From positions 248,001 through 312,000 of the forward strand of contig NKIU01000002.1 of assembly GCA_002256245.1 (NCBI GenBank): a stretch of 64,000 nucleotides of DNA. The letters are read 5' to 3'. Positions within the stretch are counted from its first letter, which is position 1. Every line of letters starts with the position of its first letter. A model generated the notes under the pieces. It was not told where the DNA came from, did no database searches, and worked only from the letters and a program-made list of their open reading frames with translations. Below, piece after piece: positions 53,285-62,106 of this stretch. Both the position numbers and the translations under genes were made by a program. The DNA comes from Pseudorhodobacter sp. PARRP1. GTDB lineage: Bacteria > Pseudomonadota > Alphaproteobacteria > Rhodobacterales > Rhodobacteraceae.

Positions 53285-54058
53285 CTAAAGATGTTGCGCA
53301 ATCTGCGCAGGTGAGGGCGGCGTGGGCACCGCAAGGTAAGCTTCTGCCGGGATGCGCACCAATCCGCGCAGATGCAGCGTGGCGCGGTCAGCGTCACTCA
53401 ACCCCGCAATCGCGGCTTCGGTCACGCGGAAGTAAAGCGCGGCGTCAGCACCCTTGGCGGTGATATAGGGCAGCACTGGCGTCGGCGGCGCGGTGCGGGC
53501 GATTTCGCGCAGTTTTGCCGCGAAAGGCTCGTAAGAGGTCAGCAGCTTCCAGGTCAGCGCATCAATCGCCGCCAGATCTGCCCGCCCATCGGCCACCGCC
53601 AAGGCCGACAGCCGGTGGCCACCGGTCTGCAAGCTGGGCGGGAAAGTCAGCCCATGCGCTGCCGCATGGTTTTGCGGCGCAGCCCAGCCCGACTGGCTGA
53701 GGTCTTCATTATAGGCAAAACGCGCGCCCGAAAATTCGGCCAAACTGCTGCGGGCGTCATCAAAACGCGCCACAAACACCGAATTGTAGTGCCCCGCAGG
53801 ACACCCCGGCAGGCCATAATCCGGCGTGCCGATCAGCGTCACCTGATCGTGCAGCTTGGCCCGATAGGGAAAGCCGCAGGTTTGTGAAAATACCAGATCG
53901 GGTGATTGCCACGCATCCCAATAGGCATGTTCGCCGCGCGTCAGCGCATCGGGGGCCGCAACCCCCTCGGCCCGCAAGCCATCGCGGATTGCCGCCCACA
54001 GCCGGTCATTGGCCTCTGCCGTCTCGGCCCGGTCATACATGCCCAATGAGGCGATCAT
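53285..54058 (-). CDS. PhnD-like substrate-binding domain protein without signal peptide
   Basis: A 257-residue protein with the phosphonate/transferrin-type binding fold: ASLGMYDRAETAEANDRLWA, DLVFSQTCGFPYR, RFAYNEDLSQSGW, GGHRLSALAVADGRADLAAIDALTWKLL. The N-terminus has no signal peptide, so it is probably cytosolic and not part of a classical ABC importer, and no permease or ATPase of that type is nearby. It overlaps the TerB-like gene by 4 bases. Ligand unknown. Confidence 0.8.
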   Translation of the reverse strand: MIASLGMYDRAETAEANDRLWAAIRDGLRAEGVAAPDALTRGEHAYWDAWQSPDLVFSQTCGFPYRAKLHDQVTLIGTPDYGLPGCPAGHYNSVFVARFDDARSSLAEFSGARFAYNEDLSQSGWAAPQNHAAAHGLTFPPSLQTGGHRLSALAVADGRADLAAIDALTWKLLTSYEPFAAKLREIARTAPPTPVLPYITAKGADAALYFRVTEAAIAGLSDADRATLHLRGLVRIPAEAYLAVPTPPSPAQIAQHL

Positions 54059-54492
54059 GGCCGATCCGCCCGTTGCCGCGCCTGCGCTGATTCGACATCC
54101 GTCAGGCCCAGAAGATTGGCCAAAAGCCGCATTTGCTGATCCTCAGAGGCATCGCGCTGCCCGTCCGCCAGCGCGACTGACCAAAGCGCCTCGAGCAATC
54201 CGGCGCGATCATCGACCGCCACGGCGGCCTTCAGCGCGCGGGTGAAGCGCACGGTGTCGGGGGCCTGCTGCTCTAACTCTTCGGCCTGCGCGCGCAAGGC
54301 TGCGGCCTCGAACGCATCCAAGCCATTGCGGGTCATCAGGATTTTCTCGATCCGCTCGACTTCCTCGGCGGCGTAAAGCCCATCGGTGCGCGCGATGCGC
54401 ACCAGAAGTGCCGCCAGCGCCAAACGCGCATCGGGGTCGGCCAAACGGGGTGGGGCGGGAGCCAGAAGGCTGCGGAGGATTTCTGCGAACAT
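54055..54492 (-). CDS. TerB-family protein
   Basis: A 145-residue helical protein of the TerB/DjlA-N type: LALAALLVRIARTDGLYAAEE, ERIEKILMTRNGL and LLEALWSVALADGQRDASED, with the paired acidic residues thought to bind metal. Often annotated as tellurite resistance, but most members are of unknown role. Overlaps the PhnD-like gene by 4 bases. Confidence 0.82.
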   Translation of the reverse strand: MFAEILRSLLAPAPPRLADPDARLALAALLVRIARTDGLYAAEEVERIEKILMTRNGLDAFEAAALRAQAEELEQQAPDTVRFTRALKAAVAVDDRAGLLEALWSVALADGQRDASEDQQMRLLANLLGLTDVESAQARQRADRP

Positions 54493-54531
54493 GGCAGCAA
54501 GATAGGCGCGCGCAACGCCGATGCCAAGCCG

Positions 54532-55422
54532 TTACGGGCGGCGGATGTGGCCCGAACTGACAGCCACGGCGCTGCCCTCGATCCGCACCGCAGTCGGCCC
54601 TTGCGGGCTTGCGTCGATGCTCAGCCCGATCAGGCTGGGGCGCCCCATCTCGATGCCTTGGCGCAGGGTCAGCCGCGTGGTGCCGGGCCTGATCGCTTTG
54701 CTTGCCCAAAGCTGCGCTGCCAGAATGGCGCTGGCCGATCCGGTGGCGGGGTCTTCGGGGATGCCAGCGGTGGGCGAAAACAGCCGCGCGCGGTAGTCGC
54801 AATCTGGCCCCGGCGTGTAAAGATAGGCGCTGTCCACCTTTGCCCGCGCCATCAGCGCCGACCAATGCGGCTCGTGCGGTTTGGCGCGGGCGAGGGTTGG
54901 CAGAGTATCGACCGGCACATACAAAAAGCGCGGCCCGCCTTGATGGGTGGCGGGGGTGTGGGCGGCAAAACCGATCTGATCGGGGGCAAGCCCAAGGCTC
55001 GCCGCAATCAGATCGCGCGGCAGATCGGTTTTGACGGTGAACGGCACCACGGGCGCGGTGAATTCCGCGGTAATCTGCGCGCCGCTTCGGTTTACGATCA
55101 CGGGCACCAGACCGGCTTCTTCCTCGAGTGTGATCAGCGTTTCAAAATCGCCGCTATGGGTCTTGCTTGCCAGATGAATGGCGCAGCCCACGGTCGGGTG
55201 GCCCGCAAACGGGATTTCGGCGGTGGGAAAAAAGATGCGGACGCGGGCGGTGTGGGCAGGGTTTTGCGGCGCTTGCACGAAGATGGTTTCCGAAAGGTTG
55301 AACTCGCGCGCGATGGTCTGCATCTGCTGCGTGGTCAGCGTGTCGGCCCCCAAAACCACCGCCAGAGGATTGCCCGAAAACGCGGTGTCGGTGAACACAT
55401 CAAGCGTGTGAAATTCCAGCAT
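54532..55422 (-). CDS. PhzF-family isomerase/epimerase-like protein
   Basis: A 296-residue protein of the DapF-like fold: DVFTDTAFSGNPLAVVLGAD, the catalytic Glu in FNLSETIFVQAP, FAGHPTVGCA and EDPATGSASAIL. PhzF isomerises a phenazine precursor in pseudomonads; most family members, as here without other phenazine genes, have unknown substrates. Starts at the base before the rlmJ stop, so the two are co-transcribed. Confidence 0.9.
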   Translation of the reverse strand: MLEFHTLDVFTDTAFSGNPLAVVLGADTLTTQQMQTIAREFNLSETIFVQAPQNPAHTARVRIFFPTAEIPFAGHPTVGCAIHLASKTHSGDFETLITLEEEAGLVPVIVNRSGAQITAEFTAPVVPFTVKTDLPRDLIAASLGLAPDQIGFAAHTPATHQGGPRFLYVPVDTLPTLARAKPHEPHWSALMARAKVDSAYLYTPGPDCDYRARLFSPTAGIPEDPATGSASAILAAQLWASKAIRPGTTRLTLRQGIEMGRPSLIGLSIDASPQGPTAVRIEGSAVAVSSGHIRRP

Positions 55423-56199
55423 TTACAAGCCTTTGAAATGTGCCTCAATCCGGGCGGCTTCCTCGGCCAGACCATAGGGCGCGTTGACGATGAACATGCC
55501 CGAACCTTCCATGCGATGCCCCTCACGCGCAGGCGGAAACCGCACCTCTGACCGCAAGGCGTCGGGGAACTGCGCTTGCAGCGCCTTCAGCATCGGGCCG
55601 TGCGGGCCGCCCACCAGCAAGGGATACCACAGCGCGATGATGCCGACGTTCCATTTGCGGTTGATGTTGGCGATGTGCTTGGGGATGGCGTCGTAATCGG
55701 CCTTCACCTCGTAGCTGGGATCAATCAGCATCAGGCCGCGCCGGGGGGTGGGCGGGGTGATGGCGAGGGCAAGATCGAAGCCGTCTTGTCGGTAGATATG
55801 CGCGCTCCACGGGTTCAGAGCGTGGCGCAGGTGTTGGTGTTCTTGCGGGTGGAGTTCGGCCAGATGGAGGGTGTCCTGGTCACGCAGGGAAAGTGCCGCG
55901 ATCAGCGGAGAGCCGGGATAGGCCATCGGGCCGTAGCTGGCGCGGATTTCGTTCAGGCGTTGGCGGTAGGGGTGCTGGGCGGGAAACCAGCCTTCCGCGA
56001 TGGCGATGCCTGCCTCGGCCTCACCGGTCTTCAGCGCCTCATCGCTGCCCAGATCATAGAGGCCGCGACCGGCGTGGGTCTCGATATAGGTGAGCGGTTT
56101 GTCTTTCTGGATCAGGTAATCCAGCATGACGGCCAGCAGCGCGTGCTTCTGGACATCGGCGAGGTTTCCGGCGTGGAACAGGTGTTGATAGGACAGCAT
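55423..56199 (-). CDS. rlmJ: 23S rRNA (adenine(2030)-N(6))-methyltransferase
   Basis: A 258-residue SAM-dependent methyltransferase modifying A2030 of 23S rRNA. It shows MLSYQHLFHAGNLADVQKHA at the N-terminus, YIETHAGRGLYDL (SAM site), and the catalytic LIDPSYE tetrad (DPSY). First gene of a unit with the PhzF gene. The region upstream (56200-56480) carries only decayed sequence. Confidence 0.93.
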   Translation of the reverse strand: MLSYQHLFHAGNLADVQKHALLAVMLDYLIQKDKPLTYIETHAGRGLYDLGSDEALKTGEAEAGIAIAEGWFPAQHPYRQRLNEIRASYGPMAYPGSPLIAALSLRDQDTLHLAELHPQEHQHLRHALNPWSAHIYRQDGFDLALAITPPTPRRGLMLIDPSYEVKADYDAIPKHIANINRKWNVGIIALWYPLLVGGPHGPMLKALQAQFPDALRSEVRFPPAREGHRMEGSGMFIVNAPYGLAEEAARIEAHFKGL

Positions 56200-56240
56200 G
56201 GGGGTTTATAGGGCGGGATTTTCGGCGGGGAAAGGGGGGA

Positions 56241-56270
56241 TTGGGACGGTCCCAACTCGGGACCTTTTTT
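56241..56270. promoter_or_regulatory. Overlapping palindromes upstream of a decayed toxin-antitoxin pair
   Basis: TTGGGAC-G-GTCCCAA (56241-56255) overlaps GGTCCC-AACTC-GGGACC (56248-56264), which is followed by TTTTTT (56265-56270). The first looks like an operator; the second plus T-run looks like a plus-strand terminator. No intact gene uses it today. Confidence 0.5.
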
Positions 56271-56369
56271 AGTTTAGCGATTTCAATGGGTTGGGGTGGT
56301 GGATTTAAGGTTTTGTTAAGGTTTGACGGCGATTCTGCGTTGAAGCTGACCTTGGGTTGGGATGATGTA

Positions 56370-56492
56370 AGATCGGGTTTTATGCGCCATTGACATATGC
56401 GAAGGCCAATCTTTCCGCCAAGGAAACGGAATATCTGATCCAACCGGGCGAAATTCTCGCCGCTGAATGTGGGAAACGGCAATGTGCAGTGA
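56370..56492 (+). pseudogene. Remnant of a RelE/HigB-type toxin C-terminus
   Basis: One frame codes LTYAKANLSAKETEYLIQ and then GEILAAECGKRQ before a stop. This resembles the C-terminal YAKxxKANLSxxE segment of RelE/HigB toxins, but no start or N-terminal half is present; stops occur just upstream. It directly precedes, and overlaps by 11 bases, the antitoxin-like frame, in the order toxin then antitoxin, as in higBA-type loci. Assignment is by eye. Confidence 0.4.
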
Positions 56493-56776
56493 CGCGTTCA
56501 AGCGTATCGGACAGGGGCTGAAAGAGGCGCTTGCCTATGCGCAGGGCGCGCGCGAAGGCTATGTGGTGCATGAAGTGGAAGTGCCAGAGCCGGAGGTTCC
56601 CGCCATCCGCGCCCGCACGGGGCTGTCACAGGCCGCGTTCGCGCTCTATCGGGGTGAAGAAGGCGACGTTCTCGAACTGGGAGCAGGGACGGCGCTGGCC
56701 AGATGGCCCGGGGCGTGTGCTGCTGGCGTTAATCGCCAAGGAGCCGGGGATTGTGCAGCGGGTTTTGAGCAAGTGA
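56482..56776 (+). pseudogene. Frameshifted XRE-type antitoxin (HigA/NadS-like)
   Basis: The first frame codes MCSDAFKRIGQGLKEALAYA, then HEVEVPEPEVPAIRARTGLSQAAFA. The sequence then continues in a different frame as SIGVKKATFSNWEQGRRWPDG and PGRVLLALIAKEPGIVQRVL before TGA. Joined, these are a complete antitoxin of about 97 residues; the frameshift at about 56640-56646 falls inside the helix-turn-helix, so the protein is probably not functional. A sequencing error is the alternative. Confidence 0.7.
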
Positions 56777-56777
56777 T

Positions 56778-56806
56778 ATGTAGGGCGGGTGAACTTCGCC
56801 CTACAT
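56778..56806. terminator. Hairpin ATGTAGGGCG / CGCCCTACAT
   Basis: Perfect 10-base arms with a 9-base loop, 2 bases after the antitoxin stop and 3 bases from the methyltransferase stop. Likely two-way terminator or a REP-like element marking the junction. Confidence 0.6.
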
Positions 56807-56808
56807 TC

Positions 56809-57831
56809 CTATTGGCTATTTTCTCTTGCAGCGCGATTGCGGGCATGACGGTCCCGGTTAGCATTACGCAATTTATTATAGCGTTGCTTGCCCACTACCT
56901 TTGCCAGCAGTTTTTTTACCAATCCTCGCGTGAATGGGCGGGCGATGTATGGAGCCGCGCCAAGATTTTCACTGATTGTGCGAAGCAGTTCAGCGCGCTT
57001 CAACTTGTAATCTGAATTGGGAGTTGCATCTGATGCTACAACGAGTGGCTTGCGCAAATGTACAAAAAACTCATGTCCATACGTCGCGGAAACCTCGACA
57101 ATCTCAAGATCACAGAGCCCCAAGTGCCTAAGATCACGGAGCATTAGCTCAAGCGTTTGAGGAAACATGATGGTGCAATGTGTGTCAAAATAGGCAAACG
57201 GTCCCTTGAGACGTTCAAGATAATCAGCGTATGCTTTGGTGAGATCGCCAGTGAGAACGAAATCTTCTGCCGCATCGCGGGCAATATTGCAGCTCGGATA
57301 AGGCATACCCCCGACCATGAAGCGGCTTTCATTTGCAGCGAGATCAAAAATCGCTTCGGCGCTCGGTTGCATAAAGTTGCCATGATAAGCTGCCAACCAC
57401 TCTGAGAGACGCGTAGGCATCCGAAAATGGTCAAAGCACGCGCGGTTATCCGGAACTGCCATGCTCAGCATTCCACCGGGCTTCAAAATCGCACTACATC
57501 CACGCAAGAATTTGATTGGGTTTGGCAAATGCTCAAAGTTGTGTGATGAAATCACAAATCCAATCTGCCCAGACAGCTCTTTTGTAGCGAGCATGTCTGC
57601 AATGCTTGAGGCATCTCCGACAATATCTACGTCTTCAATTTCCATCAAACGCTTGGATGGGATTAAGGGATCTTTCGCCGCATAGCTACGCAAAGCTTCG
57701 GTATCAAACACATCCAAAATCAACACTCTATTGCCCTGTATTTTCGGCAATGCAGGGTTGAAATAAGGTGCAACTTCTATTCCAAGGCTGGAGCGGTCGA
57801 TGTATTTCAATAACTCTTCAAGGCGTTTCAT
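56809..57831 (-). CDS. SAM-dependent methyltransferase-like protein (low-GC, probably acquired)
   Basis: A 340-residue protein with a class I methyltransferase core at about residues 35-135: GNRVLILDVFD, EDVDIVGDAS, FVISSHNFEHLPNPIKFLRG and LKPGGMLSMAVPD. It continues with a C-terminal helical, basic part (KRAELLRTISENLG to KLRNANRDRHARNRAA). Similar proteins occur in polysaccharide biosynthesis clusters. Its base composition and codon use are clearly more AT-rich than its neighbours, and it sits next to a broken toxin-antitoxin pair, suggesting transfer. GGAGA 6 bases before the ATG at 57831. Confidence 0.75.
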   Translation of the reverse strand: MKRLEELLKYIDRSSLGIEVAPYFNPALPKIQGNRVLILDVFDTEALRSYAAKDPLIPSKRLMEIEDVDIVGDASSIADMLATKELSGQIGFVISSHNFEHLPNPIKFLRGCSAILKPGGMLSMAVPDNRACFDHFRMPTRLSEWLAAYHGNFMQPSAEAIFDLAANESRFMVGGMPYPSCNIARDAAEDFVLTGDLTKAYADYLERLKGPFAYFDTHCTIMFPQTLELMLRDLRHLGLCDLEIVEVSATYGHEFFVHLRKPLVVASDATPNSDYKLKRAELLRTISENLGAAPYIARPFTRGLVKKLLAKVVGKQRYNKLRNANRDRHARNRAARENSQ

Positions 57832-57883
57832 AGTCAATCTCCAAACTAAGTTGAAATCAAAAAATCAAGTATGATGCATTCAC

Positions 57884-59527
57884 TCACACCAACCGCTCCA
57901 CCTCTTTCGCCGCCCTTACGAAATCTGCAAACAACGGATGCGGGGCGAAGGGTTTGCTTTTCAACTCCGGGTGGAATTGCACCCCAATAAACCACGGGTG
58001 GTCTTTGACTTCGACGATCTCGGGCAAGCGGCCATCCGGGCTCATGCCGCTAAAGATCAGGCCGCATTTTTCCAATTGGCCGATGTATTGCGCATCGACC
58101 TCGTAGCGGTGGCGGTGGCGTTCTTCGATGGTGGTGGAGCCGTAGATTTCGGCGACGTGGCTGCCGGGGGCGAGGGTGGCGGTGTAGGCGCCCAGACGCA
58201 TGGTGCCGCCTTTGTCGTCGGTGGTTTTGCGGGCGACGACGTGGTTGCCCTGAATCCACTCTTTCAGGTGATAGACGACGGGGGTGAAGCGTTTGGCGCC
58301 GGCCTCGTGGTCAAATTCCTCGGAACCGGCGTTGGTCAGGCCTGCGAGGTTGCGGGCGCTTTCAATCACCGCCATTTGCATGCCAAGGCAGATGCCAAGG
58401 TAGGGCACCTTTTTCTCGCGTGCGAATTGCGCGGCCTTGATCTTGCCTTCGGTGCCGCGCTCGCCAAAGCCGCCGGGGACGAGGATGGCGTGGAAGTCTT
58501 GCAGATGGGCGGCGGGGTCTTCGCGCTCAAAGATCTCGGCGTCGATCCATTCGGCGCGGACCTTGGTGCGGTTGGCCATGCCGCCATGGGTGAGGGCCTC
58601 GGCGATGGATTTGTAGGCGTCTTCGAGTTGCGTGTATTTGCCGACGATGGCGACGCGAACTTCGCCCTCGGCATGGGTCAGACGGTCCATCACATCGGTC
58701 CAGCGCGCGAGGTTCGGCTTGGGCGCGGGGGTGATGCCGAAGGCGTCGAGCACGGCCTGGTCGAGGCCGGCGCGGTGATAGGCGAGGGGGGCCTCGTAGA
58801 TGGTTTTCAGATCGTAGGCCGGGATGACGTGGTTCTTGCGGACGTTGCAGAACAGGGCGATTTTCTCAAGCTCGCGGTCGGGGATCGGGTGTTCTGAGCG
58901 GCAGACCAGCACGTCGGGGGCGAGGCCGATGCTCTGCAGTTCCTTGACCGAGTGCTGGGTGGGTTTGGTTTTCAACTCGCCACTGGCGGCCAGGTAGGGC
59001 AGCAGGGTGAGGTGCATCAGGATGGATTGGCCGCGCGGGCGTTCGTGGATGAACTGGCGGATGGATTCGAAGAACGGCAGGCCCTCGATATCGCCAACGG
59101 TGCCGCCGATTTCACACAGCATGAAATCAACCTCCTCGTCGCCGATGCGCAGGAAGTCTTTGATTTCATTGGTGACGTGGGGGATGACCTGGATGGTTTT
59201 GCCAAGGTAATCGCCGCGGCGCTCTTTTTCCAGCACGTTGGAATAGATGCGGCCCGAGGAGATGGAGTCGGTCTGGCGGGCGGAAACTCCGGTGAAGCGC
59301 TCGTAATGGCCGAGGTCGAGGTCGGTCTCGGCGCCGTCGTCGGTGACGAAGACCTCGCCGTGCTCAAATGGGGACATAGTGCCGGGATCGACGTTCAGGT
59401 AGGGGTCGAGTTTGCGCAGGCGGACGGTGTAGCCCCGGGCCTGCAACAACGCGCCGAGAGCCGCCGAGGCGAGGCCTTTGCCGAGCGAGGACACCACGCC
59501 GCCGGTGATGAAGATGTAGCGTGCCAT
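57884..59527 (-). CDS. pyrG: CTP synthase
   Basis: A 547-residue enzyme aminating UTP to CTP. The N-terminal synthetase domain has [19 protein letters not shown] and [19 protein letters not shown]. The C-terminal glutaminase domain (from about residue 300) has the Cys in [10 protein letters not shown] and the His-Glu in [13 protein letters not shown]. Full length. It follows secG on the same strand, a common order in this group. Confidence 0.97.
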   Translation of the reverse strand: MARYIFITGGVVSSLGKGLASAALGALLQARGYTVRLRKLDPYLNVDPGTMSPFEHGEVFVTDDGAETDLDLGHYERFTGVSARQTDSISSGRIYSNVLEKERRGDYLGKTIQVIPHVTNEIKDFLRIGDEEVDFMLCEIGGTVGDIEGLPFFESIRQFIHERPRGQSILMHLTLLPYLAASGELKTKPTQHSVKELQSIGLAPDVLVCRSEHPIPDRELEKIALFCNVRKNHVIPAYDLKTIYEAPLAYHRAGLDQAVLDAFGITPAPKPNLARWTDVMDRLTHAEGEVRVAIVGKYTQLEDAYKSIAEALTHGGMANRTKVRAEWIDAEIFEREDPAAHLQDFHAILVPGGFGERGTEGKIKAAQFAREKKVPYLGICLGMQMAVIESARNLAGLTNAGSEEFDHEAGAKRFTPVVYHLKEWIQGNHVVARKTTDDKGGTMRLGAYTATLAPGSHVAEIYGSTTIEERHRHRYEVDAQYIGQLEKCGLIFSGMSPDGRLPEIVEVKDHPWFIGVQFHPELKSKPFAPHPLFADFVRAAKEVERLV

Positions 59528-59621
59528 GTGGGGGCCCCCGTGAATTTGGTTAAAACGGCTCTGATTCGCACGAATGGAATCACAGCATCACGGGAGTTGA
59601 GCAGTAGCTTAAGCCAAGCCA

Positions 59622-59668
59622 CAGCGCAACCCGACCGCTAGATGCTGTCGGTAGGCGGTGTTGCGCTG
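59622..59668 (-). terminator. Inverted repeat between secG and pyrG
   Basis: CAGCGCAAC / GTTGCGCTG (9-base perfect arms) with a 29-base loop that holds further pairing, 12 bases after the secG stop. No T-run; possibly a transcript-processing or attenuation structure in the pyrG leader. Confidence 0.45.
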
Positions 59669-59680
59669 CAACAGTTGGTG

Positions 59681-60100
59681 TCAGTTCGAGGCGGGAGCCG
59701 GGGCCGCAGGCGCGGTGGCTGCGGGCGGGGTCGCGGGAGCCGTGGCGGCCGGAGGCGCTGCCGGGGTGCCGTCGTTCGAGGGCGGCAGCAGATCGCCGCC
59801 GGTGGGCAGCGCCGGGGCAGGGGCCTTGACGGCGGGTTGTTCCGCGCCGATCTGGTCGATCACCGACGCCGTCGAGGCCGAGCGCGAGGCGAGGATGGTC
59901 ATGCTGATCGAGGTCACGATGAACATCGCGGCCAGCACCCAGGTGATCTTGCCCAAGGCCGTCGCCGCAGCCCGACCCGAAATCGCCCCGCCACCCGAGG
60001 AGCCCATGCCCAGACCGCCACCCTCTGACCGTTGCAGCAGCACCACGCCGATCAACAGCAGGGCGAGGATCAGGTGGATGGTGAGGATGACGTTTTCCAT
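59681..60100 (-). CDS. secG: Preprotein translocase subunit SecG
   Basis: A 139-residue inner-membrane protein assisting SecYE. Two helices (ENVILTIHLILALLLIGVVLL; ITWVLAAMFIVTSISMTIL) flank the conserved QRSEGGGLGMGSSGGG loop. The C-terminal 65 residues are a Pro/Ala-rich cytosolic tail, common in alphaproteobacterial SecG. The ATG at 60100 gives MENVILTIHL; an open frame 28 codons upstream is unlikely. Confidence 0.93.
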   Translation of the reverse strand: MENVILTIHLILALLLIGVVLLQRSEGGGLGMGSSGGGAISGRAAATALGKITWVLAAMFIVTSISMTILASRSASTASVIDQIGAEQPAVKAPAPALPTGGDLLPPSNDGTPAAPPAATAPATPPAATAPAAPAPASN

Positions 60101-60195
60101 AACGGGCGGGGCTTTCTCAAAAGGTCGCGGCCTAGATAGGCGGATGCGGGCAGGCGCGCAAGCCCTTCGGGGTTCATGGCTCATCCTCTGTGCGC

Positions 60196-60253
60196 AAATA
60201 TCCCCGCCGGAGGCATCCGTGGTCGGCGAGGGGAGCCTCCGGCGGGGATATTT
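60196..60253. repeat. 19-bp perfect inverted repeat of the GGGGATATTT family
   Basis: AAATATCCCCGCCGGAGGC (60196-60214) and its exact reverse complement (60235-60253) around a 20-base loop, followed by ATCAAACG and GATGAAA. Lies between the VOC gene end and secG. Same arms as at 16043. Confidence 0.85.
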
Positions 60254-60312
60254 ATCAAACGGATGAAACCCAAGGGCGCGCCAGTTATGCGGCGCCAGTT
60301 ATTTGGGGCCCG

Positions 60313-60693
60313 TTATTCGGCGACATTGCAGACGGCAGAGAGTTTGTTGCCGTCGGGGTCGCGGACGTAGCAGCTGTAGAAATTGACGCTGTAGCGCAGG
60401 CCGGGGGCACCTTCGTCGCTGCCGCCATGCGCGAGGGCTGCGGCGTGGAAAGCTGCAACGGCCGCGCGGGTTGGGGCGTGGAAGGCGGGCATCGAGCCGT
60501 TGCCGATGGTGGCGGGTTTGCCATCATAGGGCGGGTTGATCCAGACGAGCGGGCTTTCGGCCCCGGTGGGGCCGTAGCCGATTTCGCCATCATGTTCGCC
60601 CATGAAATGCAGGCCGACGGGGGCAAAGGTGGCATCGTAGAACCGCTTGGCGCGGGCCAGATCATTGGTGCCGAGGGTGATGTAGAGCAGCAT
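60313..60693 (-). CDS. VOC-family protein (tandem copy B)
   Basis: A 126-residue glyoxalase/dioxygenase-superfamily protein: MLLYITLGTNDLARAKRFYD, DGKPATIGNGSMPAFHAP, and the C-terminal YVRDPDGNKLSAVC. Function unknown. Its ATG shares a base with the stop of the neighbouring paralogue (TGATG), so the two are translated together and arose by duplication. Confidence 0.85.
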   Translation of the reverse strand: MLLYITLGTNDLARAKRFYDATFAPVGLHFMGEHDGEIGYGPTGAESPLVWINPPYDGKPATIGNGSMPAFHAPTRAAVAAFHAAALAHGGSDEGAPGLRYSVNFYSCYVRDPDGNKLSAVCNVAE

Positions 60694-61091
60694 CAGGCAG
60701 ACCTTTCCGGGTGTTCGGGCGTTTCGCAGACGACAGAGAGCTTGTTGCCATCGGGGTCGCGGACGTCAGCCGCGTAGAAGGATGGCCCAAAGGGGCGCAG
60801 GCCGGGGGCACCTTCATCCGTGCCGCCATGGCCGAGGGCTGCGTGGTAGAACGCATCGACAGCCGCGCGCGACGCTGCGGTAAAGGCGGGCATCGCGCCG
60901 TTGCCGATGGTGGCGGGTTTGCCATCATAGGGGCGGGTGATCCACAGCCGGATGCGGCCCTCGGCGGGGCCGTAGCCAATCTCATCGGCTTTTTCGGCGC
61001 GCAATGCCAGCCCGAGGCAGGGCATCACCGCATCGTAGAACCGCTTGGCGGCGGTAAGGTTGTTGGTGCCGAGGGTGATGTAAAGCAGCAT
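60693..61091 (-). CDS. VOC-family protein (tandem copy A)
   Basis: A 132-residue VOC protein with the same blocks as copy B (MLLYITLGTNNLTAAKRFYD, DGKPATIGNGAMPAFTAA, DVRDPDGNKLSVVC) but a diverged middle. First of the pair. Function unknown; VOC dimers can bind metals, and the pair may form a heterodimer. Confidence 0.85.
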   Translation of the reverse strand: MLLYITLGTNNLTAAKRFYDAVMPCLGLALRAEKADEIGYGPAEGRIRLWITRPYDGKPATIGNGAMPAFTAASRAAVDAFYHAALGHGGTDEGAPGLRPFGPSFYAADVRDPDGNKLSVVCETPEHPERSA

Positions 61092-61206
61092 GGTGTTTCC
61101 TTGGCCGTTGCTGATCAGTCTAGCGGGGCTGGATGGGGCAAGCCACTTGCTTCGTGGCGCGGGCGGCGCATACTCGGGTTATTGAGACATTGATTGAGTG
61201 ATTTTG

Positions 61207-61572
61207 ATGCAAGCGATGAGTGCAAGAAGTGCCCGTATCCGGGGCGTGGTGGTGCTGATCTGTGGGCTGCCTTTGCTGGCGCTGGGGTTGTGGTTGCTGT
61301 GGATCGTATTGGCGCGGCCCCTGCCGGACTGGCTGCCCGAGGCGATCAAGCCGGGGGCGGGGTTGCGGATTGAGGGGTTGGACGCAAGCTCCAGCGACGC
61401 TGACCGTTTGCGCAGTTTGCCGGGGATTGGCAGCTTGTTTCTGCTGCTGTTTGGCACAATTGCCACGCTGCAAGGTCTGGTCATGCTGCTGTTGGGGCGG
61501 CGCAGCATGGCGCTGCTTGCGCTGATGGCGGTGATGCTGGTTGGTATGGTGGTGTTTGGCTGGTCGGTTTAG
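61207..61572 (+). CDS. Small membrane protein of unknown function
   Basis: A 121-residue protein with four hydrophobic segments (VVVLICGLPLLALGLWLLWIV; LFLLLFGTIATLQGLVMLLL; SMALLALMAVMLVGMVVFGW) and a polar loop of about 35 residues after the first. No family recognised. ATGs at 61207 and 61216 are both possible; no clear ribosome site. Its stop lies 3 bases from that of the convergent gene. Confidence 0.55.
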   Translation: MQAMSARSARIRGVVVLICGLPLLALGLWLLWIVLARPLPDWLPEAIKPGAGLRIEGLDASSSDADRLRSLPGIGSLFLLLFGTIATLQGLVMLLLGRRSMALLALMAVMLVGMVVFGWSV

Positions 61573-61575
61573 GGC

Positions 61576-61971
61576 CTATTCCTGCACCTCATCCACCGTG
61601 GCTTGGCCGGAAAGCCGCTGGCGGATGATGCTCCACGACAGGCCGATGCCCAGCACCACCGACAAAGCGAAGATACCCAGCCAGAGGTTGAGCGACGGGT
61701 TTTGCAGGGTGAGGATCTGGTAGTCGATCAGCACCCAGACCAAGGCGCCGACGATGGCCGCCACCAGCACGATGCCGAACGCCCCGATCGAGCGCAGGGT
61801 GGCCCCGATATAGACCAGATAGCCCACGCCCAAGAGCAGGCCCAGCAGGAACGTCAGCGGCATCTGGGTTTGCCAGTTCGCCTCGGCCCAGCGGGTGAAG
61901 TTCCATTGCGTCGGGTTGTAGGTGGCCGCAAGCAGGATGAATGCCCCCAGCCAGCGCAGGATAATGCCCAT
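61576..61971 (-). CDS. DUF6524-like small membrane protein
   Basis: A 131-residue protein with four helices and the N-terminal pattern LLRWLGAFILLAATYNPTQWNFTRWA-like (seen here as IILRWLGAFILLAATYNPT), which I associate with the DUF6524 family. Function unknown. GAGGG 8 bases before the ATG at 61971. Convergent with the preceding gene, divergent from purA. Confidence 0.65.
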   Translation of the reverse strand: MGIILRWLGAFILLAATYNPTQWNFTRWAEANWQTQMPLTFLLGLLLGVGYLVYIGATLRSIGAFGIVLVAAIVGALVWVLIDYQILTLQNPSLNLWLGIFALSVVLGIGLSWSIIRQRLSGQATVDEVQE

Positions 61972-62106
61972 GGTTTTGCCCTCTTTTGGTCTTTGGTGGC
62001 GCATCTGCGTGCGGCTGTCCAGCTAGCTTGCGTGATTTAGCGGTTTCATCGCCCCGCAGGTGTCGCTATAGGTCGCACGGTTTTTCCAGAACGCGAAGGA
62101 TATGCC

